From contig NZ_FNVZ01000005.1 in NCBI RefSeq assembly GCF_900104625.1, positions 62,001-126,000 on the forward strand: 64,000 nucleotides of DNA. Reading direction: 5' to 3'. The notes below the pieces were generated by a model. The model was given only the letters and a program-made list of their open reading frames with translations, did no database searches and was not told the origin of the DNA. Positions 8,895-19,051 of the stretch are shown here, piece after piece. The translations under genes were made by a program, and so were the position numbers. Every line of letters starts with the position of its first letter. Within the stretch, counting starts at the first letter, position 1. The stretch is from Leptotrichia massiliensis (GTDB taxonomy: Bacteria; Fusobacteriota; Fusobacteriia; Fusobacteriales; Leptotrichiaceae).

Positions 8895-9790
8895 GGACTG
8901 TTGACAAGTACGCATTAGTAAAGATTTTATTCAATGAGTTTAATGTTTCAAAATCAATAATAATTAATTTAATAGGCATTAAAAAAAGCAGCTATTACTA
9001 CTGGATTAAAGAGGTCAAGACACAGAGGAATATAGAAAATAAAATTTTGTACGATATAATAAAATCAATATGGCAAGACAGCAGAAAAACTTACGGAGCA
9101 GTAAGAATTCATAAAAAACTAAGAAAGTTAGGATTAGAAGTAAATATAAAACGAGTCAGAAGATTGATGAAGAAAAATCAGATAAAGTCAATAATTCATA
9201 AAAAATTTAGAAATTATAACAAATCAGACGACATGAAAGAAACAGCAAGAAATATTTTAAAAAGAAATTTTGATACAAAAAAATTAAATGAAAAATGGGT
9301 AAGTGATATAACATATATTTGAACAAGAAAGGACGGGTGGTGCTATTTATCAAGTATAATGGATTTGCACAGCAGAAGAATAATATCACATAAGGTTGGA
9401 AAATTTATGGATATAAAATTAGTTATCGACACCTTAAAAATGGCGATATATAAAAGAGGGGATATAACTGATTTGATAATACATACAGATAGAGGAAGCC
9501 AGTATGTGAGTAAAGAATATCGTAAATTTTGTGCAAAAAAAAGCATAAGCATATCTTAGAGCGGAAAAGGAAATCCTTATGATAATGCCTGTATAGAATC
9601 ATTCCATGCAACATTGAAAAAAGAATATGTACATAATGAAAACTTTGAAAGTCTAGAAAGTTTAAGAAGTAGAATGTACGAGTATATAGAAATATGGTAT
9701 AATAACAGCAGAATACACAGTAAAATAGGATTTACAAGTCCGAATGAATAAGAAGAAAGCATAAAGAAAGGAAACAAAGAAATTGCTTAA
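8891..9790 (+). pseudogene. IS3 transposase orfB, inactivated by three in-frame stops
   Basis: Translated from 8891 in one frame, this gives a full IS3/IS150 OrfB. It has an N-terminal HTH (YALVKILFNEFNVSKS), the IS3 linker (TYGAVRIHKKLRKLGLEV) and a DDE core with WVSDITYI, IIHTDRGSQY and NPYDNACIESFHATLKKEY, ending in NNSRIHSKIGFTSPNE. Stops break it at TGA 9320-9322, TAG 9557-9559 and TAA near 9750. All three catalytic-residue contexts survive, so decay is recent and by point mutation. The element cannot move by itself. Confidence 0.85.
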
Positions 9791-9819
9791 AAATAGTCTA
9801 AATTTTGGGCGACACTCCA

Positions 9820-10191
9820 CATTAAAGAAGACAGAGGAGAAATGAGACTAGAAATACAAGGAAACGATTATTTCTCAGTAAAACCAGAAGTTGGAATGGA
9901 ATTTAGATATGTACAACTGTTAGCAGTAAGAACAAACTTAACAGTAGGAGTAACAGCTTCTTATGAGAATGAACTAGGGAAAGTTGGAAATATAAACAAC
10001 AAAGGAAGAGTTAGATACACAACAGCTGACTGGTTTGGAATAAGAGGAGAAAAAGAGGACAGACGAGGAAATGTAGGTTTGATTTAAATATTGGTGTTGA
10101 CAATACGAGATTCGGAGTTACAGTAAATGGTGGATATGATACTAAAGGTAAGAATGTAAGAGCAGGAATAGGATTTAGAGCCATTTACTAA
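9820..10191 (+). pseudogene. Autotransporter beta-domain fragment, 5'-truncated and frameshifted
   Basis: Directly after the IS3 right end the frame reads IKEDRGEMRLEIQGNDY and continues parallel to the window-start gene (YENELGKVG, RVRYTTADWF, RGEKEDRRGN). Near 10072-10080 one base is missing relative to that paralogue. The frame closes at 10087 while the true C-terminus (FDLNIGVDNTRFG to GIGFRAIY) continues in another frame to TAA 10189-10191. The 5' part of the gene is absent upstream of the IS, so this is a dead remnant probably cut by an IS-associated rearrangement. Confidence 0.85.
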
Positions 10192-10342
10192 TGTATCATA
10201 AAAGTTCTTTAATTAGATTTCAAGTTTATAACAATCTATTTAAGCCTTTATTTTATTTCATTTGGATGATTTAATATTAAAGATATTTAAGTCATAACGA
10301 ATATTATTTAATTGTTATAAAAAAATGAAAAGTTTTAAAAAT

Positions 10343-10376
10343 AAAAACAGTGGAATTTGACTTTCACTGTTTTTTT
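10343..10376. terminator. Bidirectional terminator between the autotransporter remnant and glpK
   Basis: A 10-bp stem AAAAACAGTG/CACTGTTTTT with a 12-base loop has A-rich and T-rich flanks, so it can end transcription from both sides. It lies 20 bases beyond the glpK stop and probably terminates glpK. Confidence 0.75.
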
Positions 10377-10395
10377 GTATTATTTATTATATTTG

Positions 10396-11922
<1,527 letters not shown>

Positions 11923-11931
11923 TTATAATAA

Positions 11932-11959
11932 ATTATATCTTGAGAAAAATATTTGTCAA
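11932..11959 (-). promoter_or_regulatory. glpK promoter
   Basis: On the minus strand TTGACA (11954-11959) is followed by a 16-base spacer and TATAAT (11932-11937), with AAGGAGG and the glpK ATG just downstream. Both hexamers match the vegetative sigma consensus exactly. Confidence 0.8.
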
Positions 11960-11968
11960 ATTTTTAAT

Positions 11969-11997
11969 TTGTAAAGCGATGGAATCCGTGATATAAT
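11969..11997 (+). promoter_or_regulatory. Promoter for the SemiSWEET gene
   Basis: TTGTAA (11969-11974), a 17-base spacer and TATAAT (11992-11997) with an upstream TG giving an extended -10. It is divergent from and nearly back-to-back with the glpK promoter. Confidence 0.65.
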
Positions 11998-12046
11998 ACA
12001 AAATATAGCAAAAATTACTAAACTTTTTAAACACAAGGAGGAAAAA

Positions 12047-12310
12047 ATGAACAAAAAGAAAATTAACACATTAGTTGGCTCAATAGGAGCATTTATAGGG
12101 ATAATTGTATTTATAACATATATTCCCCAAATTATTGCCAATATAGGTGGACAAAAAGCACAGCCGTGGCAACCACTTTCCGCCTCAATTTCATGTTTAA
12201 TATGGGTAATTTACGGATGGACTAAAGAACCTAAAAAAGATTATATTTTAATTGTGCCAAATGCAGCAGGGGTAATATTAGGATTTTTGACTTTTATTAC
12301 AGCACTTTAA
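12047..12310 (+). CDS. SemiSWEET-family sugar transporter (PQ-loop)
   Basis: 87 residues after an AAGGAGGAAAA site. Three membrane helices with the PQ-loop motif YIPQII near residue 26, then PLSASISCLIWVIYGW and DYILIVPNAAGVILGFLTF with the conserved Trp and Asn of the sugar pocket. SemiSWEETs are half-size SWEETs that work as dimers and pass sugars down a gradient across the inner membrane. Length and motif spacing are normal. It shares an intergenic region with glpK, so a link to carbon uptake is possible but is inference. A terminator follows at 12327. Confidence 0.9.
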   Translation: MNKKKINTLVGSIGAFIGIIVFITYIPQIIANIGGQKAQPWQPLSASISCLIWVIYGWTKEPKKDYILIVPNAAGVILGFLTFITAL

Positions 12311-12326
12311 TAAAAAATAACTTTAA

Positions 12327-12356
12327 AAGACTGTGAAAAATCAGTCTTTTTTTCTT
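12327..12356 (+). terminator. Terminator after the SemiSWEET gene
   Basis: Stem AAAGACTG/CAGTCTTT with an 8-base loop, followed by a T run. Confidence 0.8.
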
Positions 12357-12447
12357 TTCCAGATTTATAAAAAAAAATTATTTTTCTTTAATTTTTAGAT
12401 TATTTAAGGTATAATAAACTGATAAAATTTAAAATGTGAGGAGAAAT

Positions 12448-13086
12448 ATGAAAAATAAAATAAATGTACTTGGATTAGGTCCTGGAAATCTGGACTATAC
12501 TTTGCCAGTTGTATTAAAAGAAATTGAAAAATCAGATATAATAATTGGTGGAAAACGACACATTGAAAGTCTTGGAAAATATGCAGAAAATAAAGAATAT
12601 TGTTATATAAAGGCTGATTTACAAAGAGTTTTGGATTTTATCGAAGAAAATCGAAATAAAAAAATATCGCTAATCTTGTCTGGTGATACAGGTTTTTATA
12701 GCATGCTAACATTTATGAGAAAACATTTTGATGCAAAGGAACTTAACGTAATACCTGGAATTTCTTCGATCCAATATATGTTTGCAAGAGTTTCTGAATA
12801 TTGGAATGATGCTTTTATATCAAGTGTTCACGGACGAGAAGTTGAGTATGTTCAAAAATTGCGTGAATTTGGGAAAATCGGACTTTTAACAGATAACAAA
12901 AATACACCTCAAAAAATAGCAGAAATACTTATTGAGAATGGCATGGAAGAGGCTATTATTTTTGTTGGAGAAAATTTGTCTTATGAAAATGAGAGAATTT
13001 TGGAACTTTCAGCAAAAGAAATGGTGAAGGTTGAGGAGAAATTTGAGATGAATGTGGTTGTGATTTATTGGGATGGGAAGGAATAG
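12448..13086 (+). CDS. cbiE: Cobalt-precorrin-7 C5-methyltransferase, CbiE
   Basis: 212 residues from ATG 12448, preferred over GTG 12436, which overlaps the GTGAGGAG ribosome site. The tetrapyrrole methylase fold shows the start motif NVLGLGPGNLDYTLP, SDIIIGGKRHIESL, LSGDTGFYSML near residue 75 (SAM site) and VIPGISSIQYMFARV near 100. CbiE methylates C5 of the corrin ring in anaerobic cobalamin synthesis. Only the CbiE part is present; many bacteria fuse or pair it with the decarboxylating CbiT, which is not in the window. No other cbi gene is adjacent, so this copy stands alone. cobT lies 26 kb away. Confidence 0.88.
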   Translation: MKNKINVLGLGPGNLDYTLPVVLKEIEKSDIIIGGKRHIESLGKYAENKEYCYIKADLQRVLDFIEENRNKKISLILSGDTGFYSMLTFMRKHFDAKELNVIPGISSIQYMFARVSEYWNDAFISSVHGREVEYVQKLREFGKIGLLTDNKNTPQKIAEILIENGMEEAIIFVGENLSYENERILELSAKEMVKVEEKFEMNVVVIYWDGKE

Positions 13087-13243
13087 TGAAAAATCAAAAA
13101 TTATACGTATTTTAAGATTTGATAAAACAAATTTTTAAAAATAAAAATAGATTAATGAATATATCTATTGAAAAAATAAAGAAATAAAAATAAAATTTTT
13201 TAGTAATAAAGTTAAATTTATAAAAAAGAGAGAAGTGAATAAT

Positions 13244-13945
13244 ATGAAAAAAATAATTTTAAGTTTATTTGTATTGCTAAGTTTAGCAACTTTTACACAG
13301 GAAAAATATCAAATAGAAATAGAACCATCAGCGAAAATATCTCAAAATGTTATTCAAAGCTATAATTCTCAAATTGAAAAAGAAGTGAGCAAAATATATT
13401 CAAAAGAAGAAATGTTTGGATTGATGAATAAAATGATGAATGGAGTTTCTGCTCAAAGTAAAAATGAAGCAAATGATTTGAGCAGATTAATGAATGGATT
13501 TTTTGGAGAAAACTATGTTTCTAAAATGATGGATACAGTGTTTAAGTATTATAAAATTGAAATAGAAAAGATAAATTATATTTCTGAAAATAAAGCTTAT
13601 GTAAAAGTTAAATTGGGATTTCCTATTAATATTGATGAAATGAAAAGTATGAGTAGTATTGATAAAATGCTAGAAAAAGCCGAGGAAACTTCTAAAAAAC
13701 TTGATGCTGCCTTTAAGAAAAAAACAGGAAAAACAATGGAAAAATATTCAAAGTCAATTTCAGAAAAAGATGAAAAAGCAATGAAAAAATTTTTTGAAAT
13801 AATGGGCGAAATTCAAATGGAAATTATGGATGAAGAATTTGCCAAAATAACGAAAAATGGAAAATATGTGGGAAGAAAAGAAATTTTAGAGGCTAACAAG
13901 AAGAATGGAAAATGGGTGATTGAAAATCCGAATTTTGGGTATTGA
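13244..13945 (+). CDS. Secreted protein of unknown function
   Basis: 233 residues from ATG 13244; an in-frame GTG at 13235 is too close to the AGAGAGAAG site. A signal peptide (KKIILSLFVLLSLATFTQ) lacks a lipobox Cys, so the product is periplasmic or outer-membrane-associated. The mature part is Lys/Glu/Met-rich and helical (MFGLMNKMMNG, SRLMNGFFGENY, MLEKAEETSKKLDAAF) and ends with a strand-like GKWVIENPNFGY. The pattern of a charged helical body and short C-terminal strands resembles small DUF4878-like domains, but no family is claimed. It has no operon partners. Confidence 0.6.
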   Translation: MKKIILSLFVLLSLATFTQEKYQIEIEPSAKISQNVIQSYNSQIEKEVSKIYSKEEMFGLMNKMMNGVSAQSKNEANDLSRLMNGFFGENYVSKMMDTVFKYYKIEIEKINYISENKAYVKVKLGFPINIDEMKSMSSIDKMLEKAEETSKKLDAAFKKKTGKTMEKYSKSISEKDEKAMKKFFEIMGEIQMEIMDEEFAKITKNGKYVGRKEILEANKKNGKWVIENPNFGY

Positions 13946-14109
13946 TTAAATAGAAACAAAATTATTTGTTGAAAGACTAACTATAAAAAGTCAAGCATAA
14001 ATTTTAAAGTTTTTAGAGAAATAAAAAAAATGTTGAAATGATTTCAAGAATCTATACTAGAGATGACGTTTATCTTAAGCAAATAAAGACCAATTAAAAC
14101 TTATTATCA

Positions 14110-14220
14110 ATGACAAATGAAAATTCATTTGGAACAAGTACGTATATTTATTGGGCTTATGATAAATTAGGTAAAAAATCTGGAGCGAAATTGAAAATGT
14201 TTGTAAAATTGAAGATATAA
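14110..14220 (+). pseudogene. Possible gene remnant in the 13.9-14.3 kb gap
   Basis: The 366-base gap between the secreted protein and the TerB-like operon holds one short protein-like frame of 36 codons beginning MTNENSFGTSTYIYWAYDKL. It has no ribosome site and is followed by nothing coherent. It may be debris of a larger gene. The rest of the gap shows no recognisable promoter or structure. Confidence 0.25.
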
Positions 14221-14311
14221 ATGGTATGAATGATAGACGGAATTTAGGAAATTTATGGTAAATTAATTTATAATTATAAGAAAAAAATTTTTACTTGAAA
14301 GGCGAAAAAAT

Positions 14312-16225
14312 ATGAAAAATTATATTTCAGAGTTGATAAAAGAAATTTTTTCAGAAGTAAATAAAATTTTAAATTATAAAAATAATGAAAAAGAGTATTT
14401 AAAAAATGAAAGTTATGATTTAAAAAAAGAATCTTTTGAAAAAGAAATCATAAATAGTGACATTATTAAAAAAGAAGATGCTTTTTTTAGTAAAAAAAAC
14501 GATATAATAGATATTACAAACTTTAAAGAAGAAAAAATTGTTTATTCTGAGTTTAAAGAAGATGAGATGAAGATTATTAACAACTGGGAATCTAAATTAG
14601 GTAATATAGATAATTATTATTTTAGTGAATTAAAAGTTCCATTTTTAAGAGAAAAAATTTTAGAACTTTATAATAAAATATTTGAAATTTCAAATATTGA
14701 GTTAAAAAATAAAAATAGGATACTTATTAAAGAAATTGAAAAATTTGAAAAGGAAAATTATGTTTTTAAAGGAGAAACTTTTAAGGATGTTTTTTATGGG
14801 GGAATACAGATAATAAACAGTAAGTATAACGGAGTTAGAAAAAATATAAGGAATTATTATTATTTTCAAGATTTTTGGAATATTTTACAAGAAGAGGCAA
14901 GGGAAGTTGTGATAGATGAAATAAATAAATATTTAGAAAAATTACCCAGATTAAATACTGAAATTATAGAATATTATAATTTAACACCAAACGGATTGCC
15001 TTATAGATATTGGGATAGAGATGGAAAATTTAGAAAAGAGTATAATTTATCAGAGTTGGAACAAAGAATATTAGAACAAACGAGTTTCAGACAAACTAAA
15101 ATTTGGAATAATTATGAAGCTAAGAAGCAAATGATTCTTCTATATTTGGATGAATGGAAAATAATAGAAGAAAGAGTAAAAACTGAAGAAAAACTAAAAA
15201 AGAAAAGTAAAAAAATTATAAATGCTATTTTAAATTTACAAGATTATGGTTATTTTGAATACAATGAAATAAAAGGGGTATACGCAATTTTAAAAATAGT
15301 AGAAAACAAGATTAGAAGCTTTATACCAAATTACAAAATACTTGAAACAGAAAAAGAATTAGAAAGTATAAAAAAATTTTTTTCTAAATCAATGTCAAAC
15401 GAATTATTAGAAAATATTGAAAATTTTAAGTTATCTAAAGAAAAAATTGAATCAATTATAACTTATGAGATAAAAAATTATCCTAAAGATTGGAAATTAA
15501 AATTAGGATATATAGAATTATTCAATGAGAAAAAAATAAATTTAATAATAAGATTTAATAATGATGAGAATTTGGAAAAAATAATAAAAGAATTACAGAA
15601 AAAAGAAAAAAATAGTGACGATAAGTTATTTTATTTATTTCTATTGAATAGAAATAGAGAATTGAAAAAAACTGAAGTAAAAATGTTAGAAAAAATAATA
15701 TCTGTTGATAGATTTCAAGATTATAAAAAATTATTAGAAAAAGATAATGAAATAACTCAAAAAACATACGAGGAATTAAAATTATTAAAGTTTCAGAAAA
15801 AGAAAAAAATAGATTTAAATTTAGAAAAAGTAAAAGTGACAAAAGAGAAATTTGCTGAAACAGTTAATATTTTAGAAGAATATTTAAAAGAAGAAAATGA
15901 AGAAGCTAATATTAGTAAAATTTGTAATGAAGAACAAAAAGATATAGTTGTTGAGAATAAAGAACAAGAAAAAACAGAAAATTTTCAGGATAATAAAGTA
16001 AAAGAAGTATTGAAAGTAATAATAGAAACTCAAAAAATAGACGAAAATGATTTGAAAAATTATGCTAAAGAAAAAAATATGTCATTAAATGCTTACATAG
16101 ATTTTATAAATAAAGAGTTATATGATATTGTAAATGATCAGGTAATAATTCTTGAAAATAATACTGTAAAAATAGATGAATTTTATATTGATGATATAAA
16201 GGAGTGGCTGAAAGAAAATGATTAA
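14312..16225 (+). CDS. Large helical protein with TerB-C-like C-terminus, first gene of a DUF2791-ATPase/helicase operon
   Basis: 637 residues from ATG 14312 behind GAAAGG. Almost entirely charged helix (Lys/Glu/Ile/Asn). A middle section with NLTPNGLPYRYWDRDGKFRK and IWNNYEAKKQMILLYLDEW is the most conserved-looking part. The last 75 residues (VKEVLKVIIETQKIDENDL, LNAYIDFINKELYDIVND, IDEFYIDDIKEWLKEN) have the layout of the TerB-C domain, including the inner INKELYD helix. It overlaps the ATPase by 8 bases, so the two are translationally coupled. Ter-type helical proteins next to such ATPases and SF2 helicases have been proposed as DNA-processing or phage-defence complexes. That role is inference; the TerB-C call rests on eye comparison. 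Confidence 0.5.
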   Translation: MKNYISELIKEIFSEVNKILNYKNNEKEYLKNESYDLKKESFEKEIINSDIIKKEDAFFSKKNDIIDITNFKEEKIVYSEFKEDEMKIINNWESKLGNIDNYYFSELKVPFLREKILELYNKIFEISNIELKNKNRILIKEIEKFEKENYVFKGETFKDVFYGGIQIINSKYNGVRKNIRNYYYFQDFWNILQEEAREVVIDEINKYLEKLPRLNTEIIEYYNLTPNGLPYRYWDRDGKFRKEYNLSELEQRILEQTSFRQTKIWNNYEAKKQMILLYLDEWKIIEERVKTEEKLKKKSKKIINAILNLQDYGYFEYNEIKGVYAILKIVENKIRSFIPNYKILETEKELESIKKFFSKSMSNELLENIENFKLSKEKIESIITYEIKNYPKDWKLKLGYIELFNEKKINLIIRFNNDENLEKIIKELQKKEKNSDDKLFYLFLLNRNRELKKTEVKMLEKIISVDRFQDYKKLLEKDNEITQKTYEELKLLKFQKKKKIDLNLEKVKVTKEKFAETVNILEEYLKEENEEANISKICNEEQKDIVVENKEQEKTENFQDNKVKEVLKVIIETQKIDENDLKNYAKEKNMSLNAYIDFINKELYDIVNDQVIILENNTVKIDEFYIDDIKEWLKEND

Positions 16226-17534
16226 GATAAATCTCAAAGAAGCAGATAGTGTGATTAAAGCAATAGAGGGAGGGATAACTCCTAGAAGAGGAATACAGCA
16301 TTTGTTAGTTGGAAGAAATAACGAAGTTCAGGAAATAGTAAAAATATTAGATAAAATAACTGAAGGAGATAGTGAAATAAAATTTTGGGTAGGAGATTTT
16401 GGTTCAGGAAAGAGTTTTATGTTGAGGACAATAGAATCTATTGCCTTACAAAAGAATTTTGCTGTTTCTACAGTTGACTTGAATCCTACAAGAAGATTTT
16501 ATTCAACAGATGGAAAATCAAAAGCTCTTTATAGTGAAATAATAGATAATATAGTAGTTCAAACTGCTCAAAATGGAAAAGCTATAAATACAATAATAGA
16601 AATCTGGATAGAAAAAATCAAGAATCAAATCATAAATAATAAAAATTTAAAAGCAGAAGAACTGGATAAAAATCCACAATTTATTGAAAAAGAAATATTA
16701 AATTTAACTTCTTCGTTTACGACATCGTCAATATCCTATGAATTTGGTCAAGCAATTATTCAATATTATAGAGGAATATTAGAAGAAGATTATGATATAA
16801 AAGAGAAAGCTTTAAGATGGTTACGAGGAAATATTGAAACTAAAACTGAAGCAAAAAAGGAATTAGGAATTGGAAAAATAATCAATGATGATAACTGGTA
16901 TGAGGCCTTGAAAACATTTGGAGAATTAATTTTAGATATGGGATACTCGGGTTTTGTAGTTAATTTTGATGAATTAGTTAATTTATATAAAATACCTCAA
17001 TCACAAACAAGAGAAAAAAATTATGAGAAGATATTAAATATTTTTAATGAATGTAAATCTAATAAGGCAAGAGGAATGTTTATAAATTTTGGTGCAACTA
17101 AAAAAACGGTATATGACAAAAGCAGAGGAATGTCAAGTTATGAGGCATTAAAAGGGAGATTAGGGACAGAAAATGATGATTTATCAAATTTAATTAATAC
17201 GAAGAAATCTGTATTATTATTAAAACCTTTAAACAATGAAGAGATATTTATACTTTTAGAAAGACTGAAAGATATTTATAATGTAAATTATAAAACTTCT
17301 ATAGAACTAGATGCAAATGAAATAAGATTATACATGGAAGGAAAATTAAATCTTTCAGGAGCAGATGAATTTTTGACACCGAGAGCAGTAATAAAGGATT
17401 ATATTGAAATTTTAGATTTAATAAGACAGAACCCAAATGAAAATATAATAGCAATAATAGAAGCAAAATTAGGAAAAATGAATAAAGTGGAAAAGGATGA
17501 AAATAATTTTGATGATGAAATAGAGGTATTTTAA
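16218..17534 (+). CDS. BrxC/BrxD-like P-loop ATPase (DUF2791 type)
   Basis: 438 residues, cytosolic. The N-terminus reads AIEGGITPRRGIQHLLVGR, the usual entry of this ATPase group. Walker A is GDFGSGKSF at about 59-67 and Walker B is GFVVNFDELVNLYK near 240. A sensor-like FINFGATKKTVYD follows near 290, and the C-terminal SGADEFLTPRAVIKDYIEIL is typical of BREX-system ATP-binding proteins (BrxC/BrxD). It overlaps its upstream gene by 8 bases, and its stop overlaps the helicase start (TAATG), so three proteins are made from one message, likely as a complex. The ATPase motifs are intact. In BREX and related systems these proteins support exclusion of phage DNA; the role here is inferred from context. 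Confidence 0.75.
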   Translation: MIKINLKEADSVIKAIEGGITPRRGIQHLLVGRNNEVQEIVKILDKITEGDSEIKFWVGDFGSGKSFMLRTIESIALQKNFAVSTVDLNPTRRFYSTDGKSKALYSEIIDNIVVQTAQNGKAINTIIEIWIEKIKNQIINNKNLKAEELDKNPQFIEKEILNLTSSFTTSSISYEFGQAIIQYYRGILEEDYDIKEKALRWLRGNIETKTEAKKELGIGKIINDDNWYEALKTFGELILDMGYSGFVVNFDELVNLYKIPQSQTREKNYEKILNIFNECKSNKARGMFINFGATKKTVYDKSRGMSSYEALKGRLGTENDDLSNLINTKKSVLLLKPLNNEEIFILLERLKDIYNVNYKTSIELDANEIRLYMEGKLNLSGADEFLTPRAVIKDYIEILDLIRQNPNENIIAIIEAKLGKMNKVEKDENNFDDEIEVF

Positions 17535-19051
17535 TGGACACTTATAATATGTTAAAAAAAGAAATCAGAAGATATATCTATGATCAAAATTGGCAGAAAT
17601 TTACTAAAATACAAGAACATTCTATAAAACTTTATAGCGAAAGTGAGGATAATTTAATTTTAATTGCACCAACTGCCTCAGGAAAAACAGAAGCAGCTTT
17701 TTTACCTGCAATTAATAGTATTGAAAATTGGGAAGAAGGTATTAAGATAGTTTATATCTCACCATTAATTGCATTAATTAATGATCAATTTAATCGGATT
17801 TCAGAATTATGTAAATATATGGAAATAACTGTTACTAGATGGCATGGAGAAGCTTCTCAAAGTAAAAAGAGAGATATTTTAAAGAATCCCAAGGGGATAT
17901 TGTTAATAACTCCTGAAAGTCTGGAAGCATTATTTGTAACAAAATCAGATAGAGTGAGGAAATTATTTTACAGTGTTGAAAATATAATTGTAGATGAGAT
18001 TCATAGTTTTATTGGTTCTAATCGAGGAATTCAGCTTAAATCTTTACTGGAGAGAATGAACTCATATATAGAAAATAATAATCCTAGAATTATTGGAATG
18101 TCTGCAACAGTATCAGAAGAGAATTATTCAGACTTAAAAGAAATTTTTCAAAATGAAAGAACAACAAAAATAATTAGAGATAAAGGAAAAAATGAACTAA
18201 AAATAGATTATAATTTTTATTCTGATGAAACAGAAGTATTAAATAAGATTTATGAATATTCTAAAAGTGAAACAATGTTAGTTTTTCCGAACACAAGACA
18301 AAAAGTTGAAATGATAGCGGCAAATCTCAAGAAAAAAGCTCAAAAAGAAAAAATTAATATAAGTTATTTTTCTCATCATGCTTCAGTAAGCAAAAACATC
18401 AGGGCAATGGTAGAAAATTTTGCTAAAGAATCTAATAAAAATTTATTTACAATATGTTGTACATCAACACTTGAATTAGGGATAGATATAGGAGCAGTTG
18501 ATAGCATAGTTCAATACAATGCTCCTCATTCTGTATCATCCTTAGCTCAAAGATTAGGTAGAAGTGGCAGAAGAACAGGAATGAATAATTTACATTTTAT
18601 TTCAGATGAAAAATGGGATTTATTACAAGGATTATCAGCAATTTCAATTTATAAAAAAGGAAAAGTTGACAAAATAGATGTTGTGAAGAAACCTTATGAT
18701 GTGATGGCTCATCAGATATTATCTTTAATAGTTGAAAAGAGTGAAATAAATTTATCAGAGTTTAAAGAATTTATTCAAAAATATCAAACTTGGAAAGACA
18801 TTGAATATGAAGAGTTTTCAAATATATGTAATTATCTTTTGAAAGAGAAATATATTGAAATATTGGACAATAATGTTATCGCAGGAATTAATCTTGAGAA
18901 ATTGTTAAAAAAAGCAGAGTTTTACACTCAATTTAAAGTAGAGGATATGTATTCAGTATACAATAATCAAAATAAAGTAGGAGAACTTCCACTAGGTATA
19001 AGAGTAAATATAGATGATATATATATTTGGCCGCAGGAATTTGGAAAATAA
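17534..19051 (+). CDS. DEAD/DEAH (Lhr-like, BrxH-type) helicase, N-terminal portion up to a frameshift
   Basis: 505 codons carry all SF2 helicase motifs: Q-motif region FTKIQEHSI, Walker A APTASGKTE near residue 46, motif Ib TPESLEALF, DEIH near 154, SATVSE near 190, STLELGIDIG near 315 and QRLGRSGRRTG near 338. The frame ends at 19051 in IWPQEFGK, which does not look like a natural terminus. The expected continuation (LAAGIWKIKKVDEKVKKIF) lies in another frame from 19027. An (AT)5 tract at 19017-19026 sits at the break, and loss of one AT unit would join the frames into about 705 residues. The ATP-binding and motor lobes are intact. The product may be truncated, phase-variable or rescued by recoding. 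Confidence 0.8.
   Translation: MDTYNMLKKEIRRYIYDQNWQKFTKIQEHSIKLYSESEDNLILIAPTASGKTEAAFLPAINSIENWEEGIKIVYISPLIALINDQFNRISELCKYMEITVTRWHGEASQSKKRDILKNPKGILLITPESLEALFVTKSDRVRKLFYSVENIIVDEIHSFIGSNRGIQLKSLLERMNSYIENNNPRIIGMSATVSEENYSDLKEIFQNERTTKIIRDKGKNELKIDYNFYSDETEVLNKIYEYSKSETMLVFPNTRQKVEMIAANLKKKAQKEKINISYFSHHASVSKNIRAMVENFAKESNKNLFTICCTSTLELGIDIGAVDSIVQYNAPHSVSSLAQRLGRSGRRTGMNNLHFISDEKWDLLQGLSAISIYKKGKVDKIDVVKKPYDVMAHQILSLIVEKSEINLSEFKEFIQKYQTWKDIEYEEFSNICNYLLKEKYIEILDNNVIAGINLEKLLKKAEFYTQFKVEDMYSVYNNQNKVGELPLGIRVNIDDIYIWPQEFGK
19017..19026. repeat. (AT)5 dinucleotide tract at the helicase frameshift
   Basis: Five AT units lie exactly where the helicase reading frame changes. Removing one unit gives DDIYLAAGIWKIKKV, which fits the family pattern of hydrophobic residues, Leu-Ala and then Trp. 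Adding single bases elsewhere gives a poorer match. Confidence 0.7.

Larger units (their letters stand above)
7377..9819 (+). mobile_element. Degenerate IS3-family element (IS150-like), interrupted by a second IS
   Basis: Terminal inverted repeats are visible. The left end begins TGGAGTGTACCCAAAATCTT at 7377; the right end, read on the minus strand from 9819, begins TGGAGTGTCGCCCAAAATTT. Inside are orfA (split) and orfB with the IS3 DDE integrase core. A second element occupies 7706-8796. Without it and one 25-bp target repeat the IS3 would be about 1.33 kb, a normal size for the family. No clear short target duplication flanks it (GTTT left, CATT right), consistent with later rearrangement. 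Its right end abuts a 5'-truncated autotransporter gene. Confidence 0.85.

Noticed and set aside
9320-9752. Three stops of IS3 orfB fall at positions where relatives probably have Tyr, suggesting recoding
   Set aside because: The stops are TGA, TAG and TAA, so one recoding rule cannot explain them, and the element is interrupted by another IS. Simple decay is enough.
14110-14220. Antitoxin or small regulator ahead of the TerB-like operon
   Set aside because: There is no ribosome site, the composition is uninformative and the rest of the gap is not coding, so it is kept only as a weak remnant.
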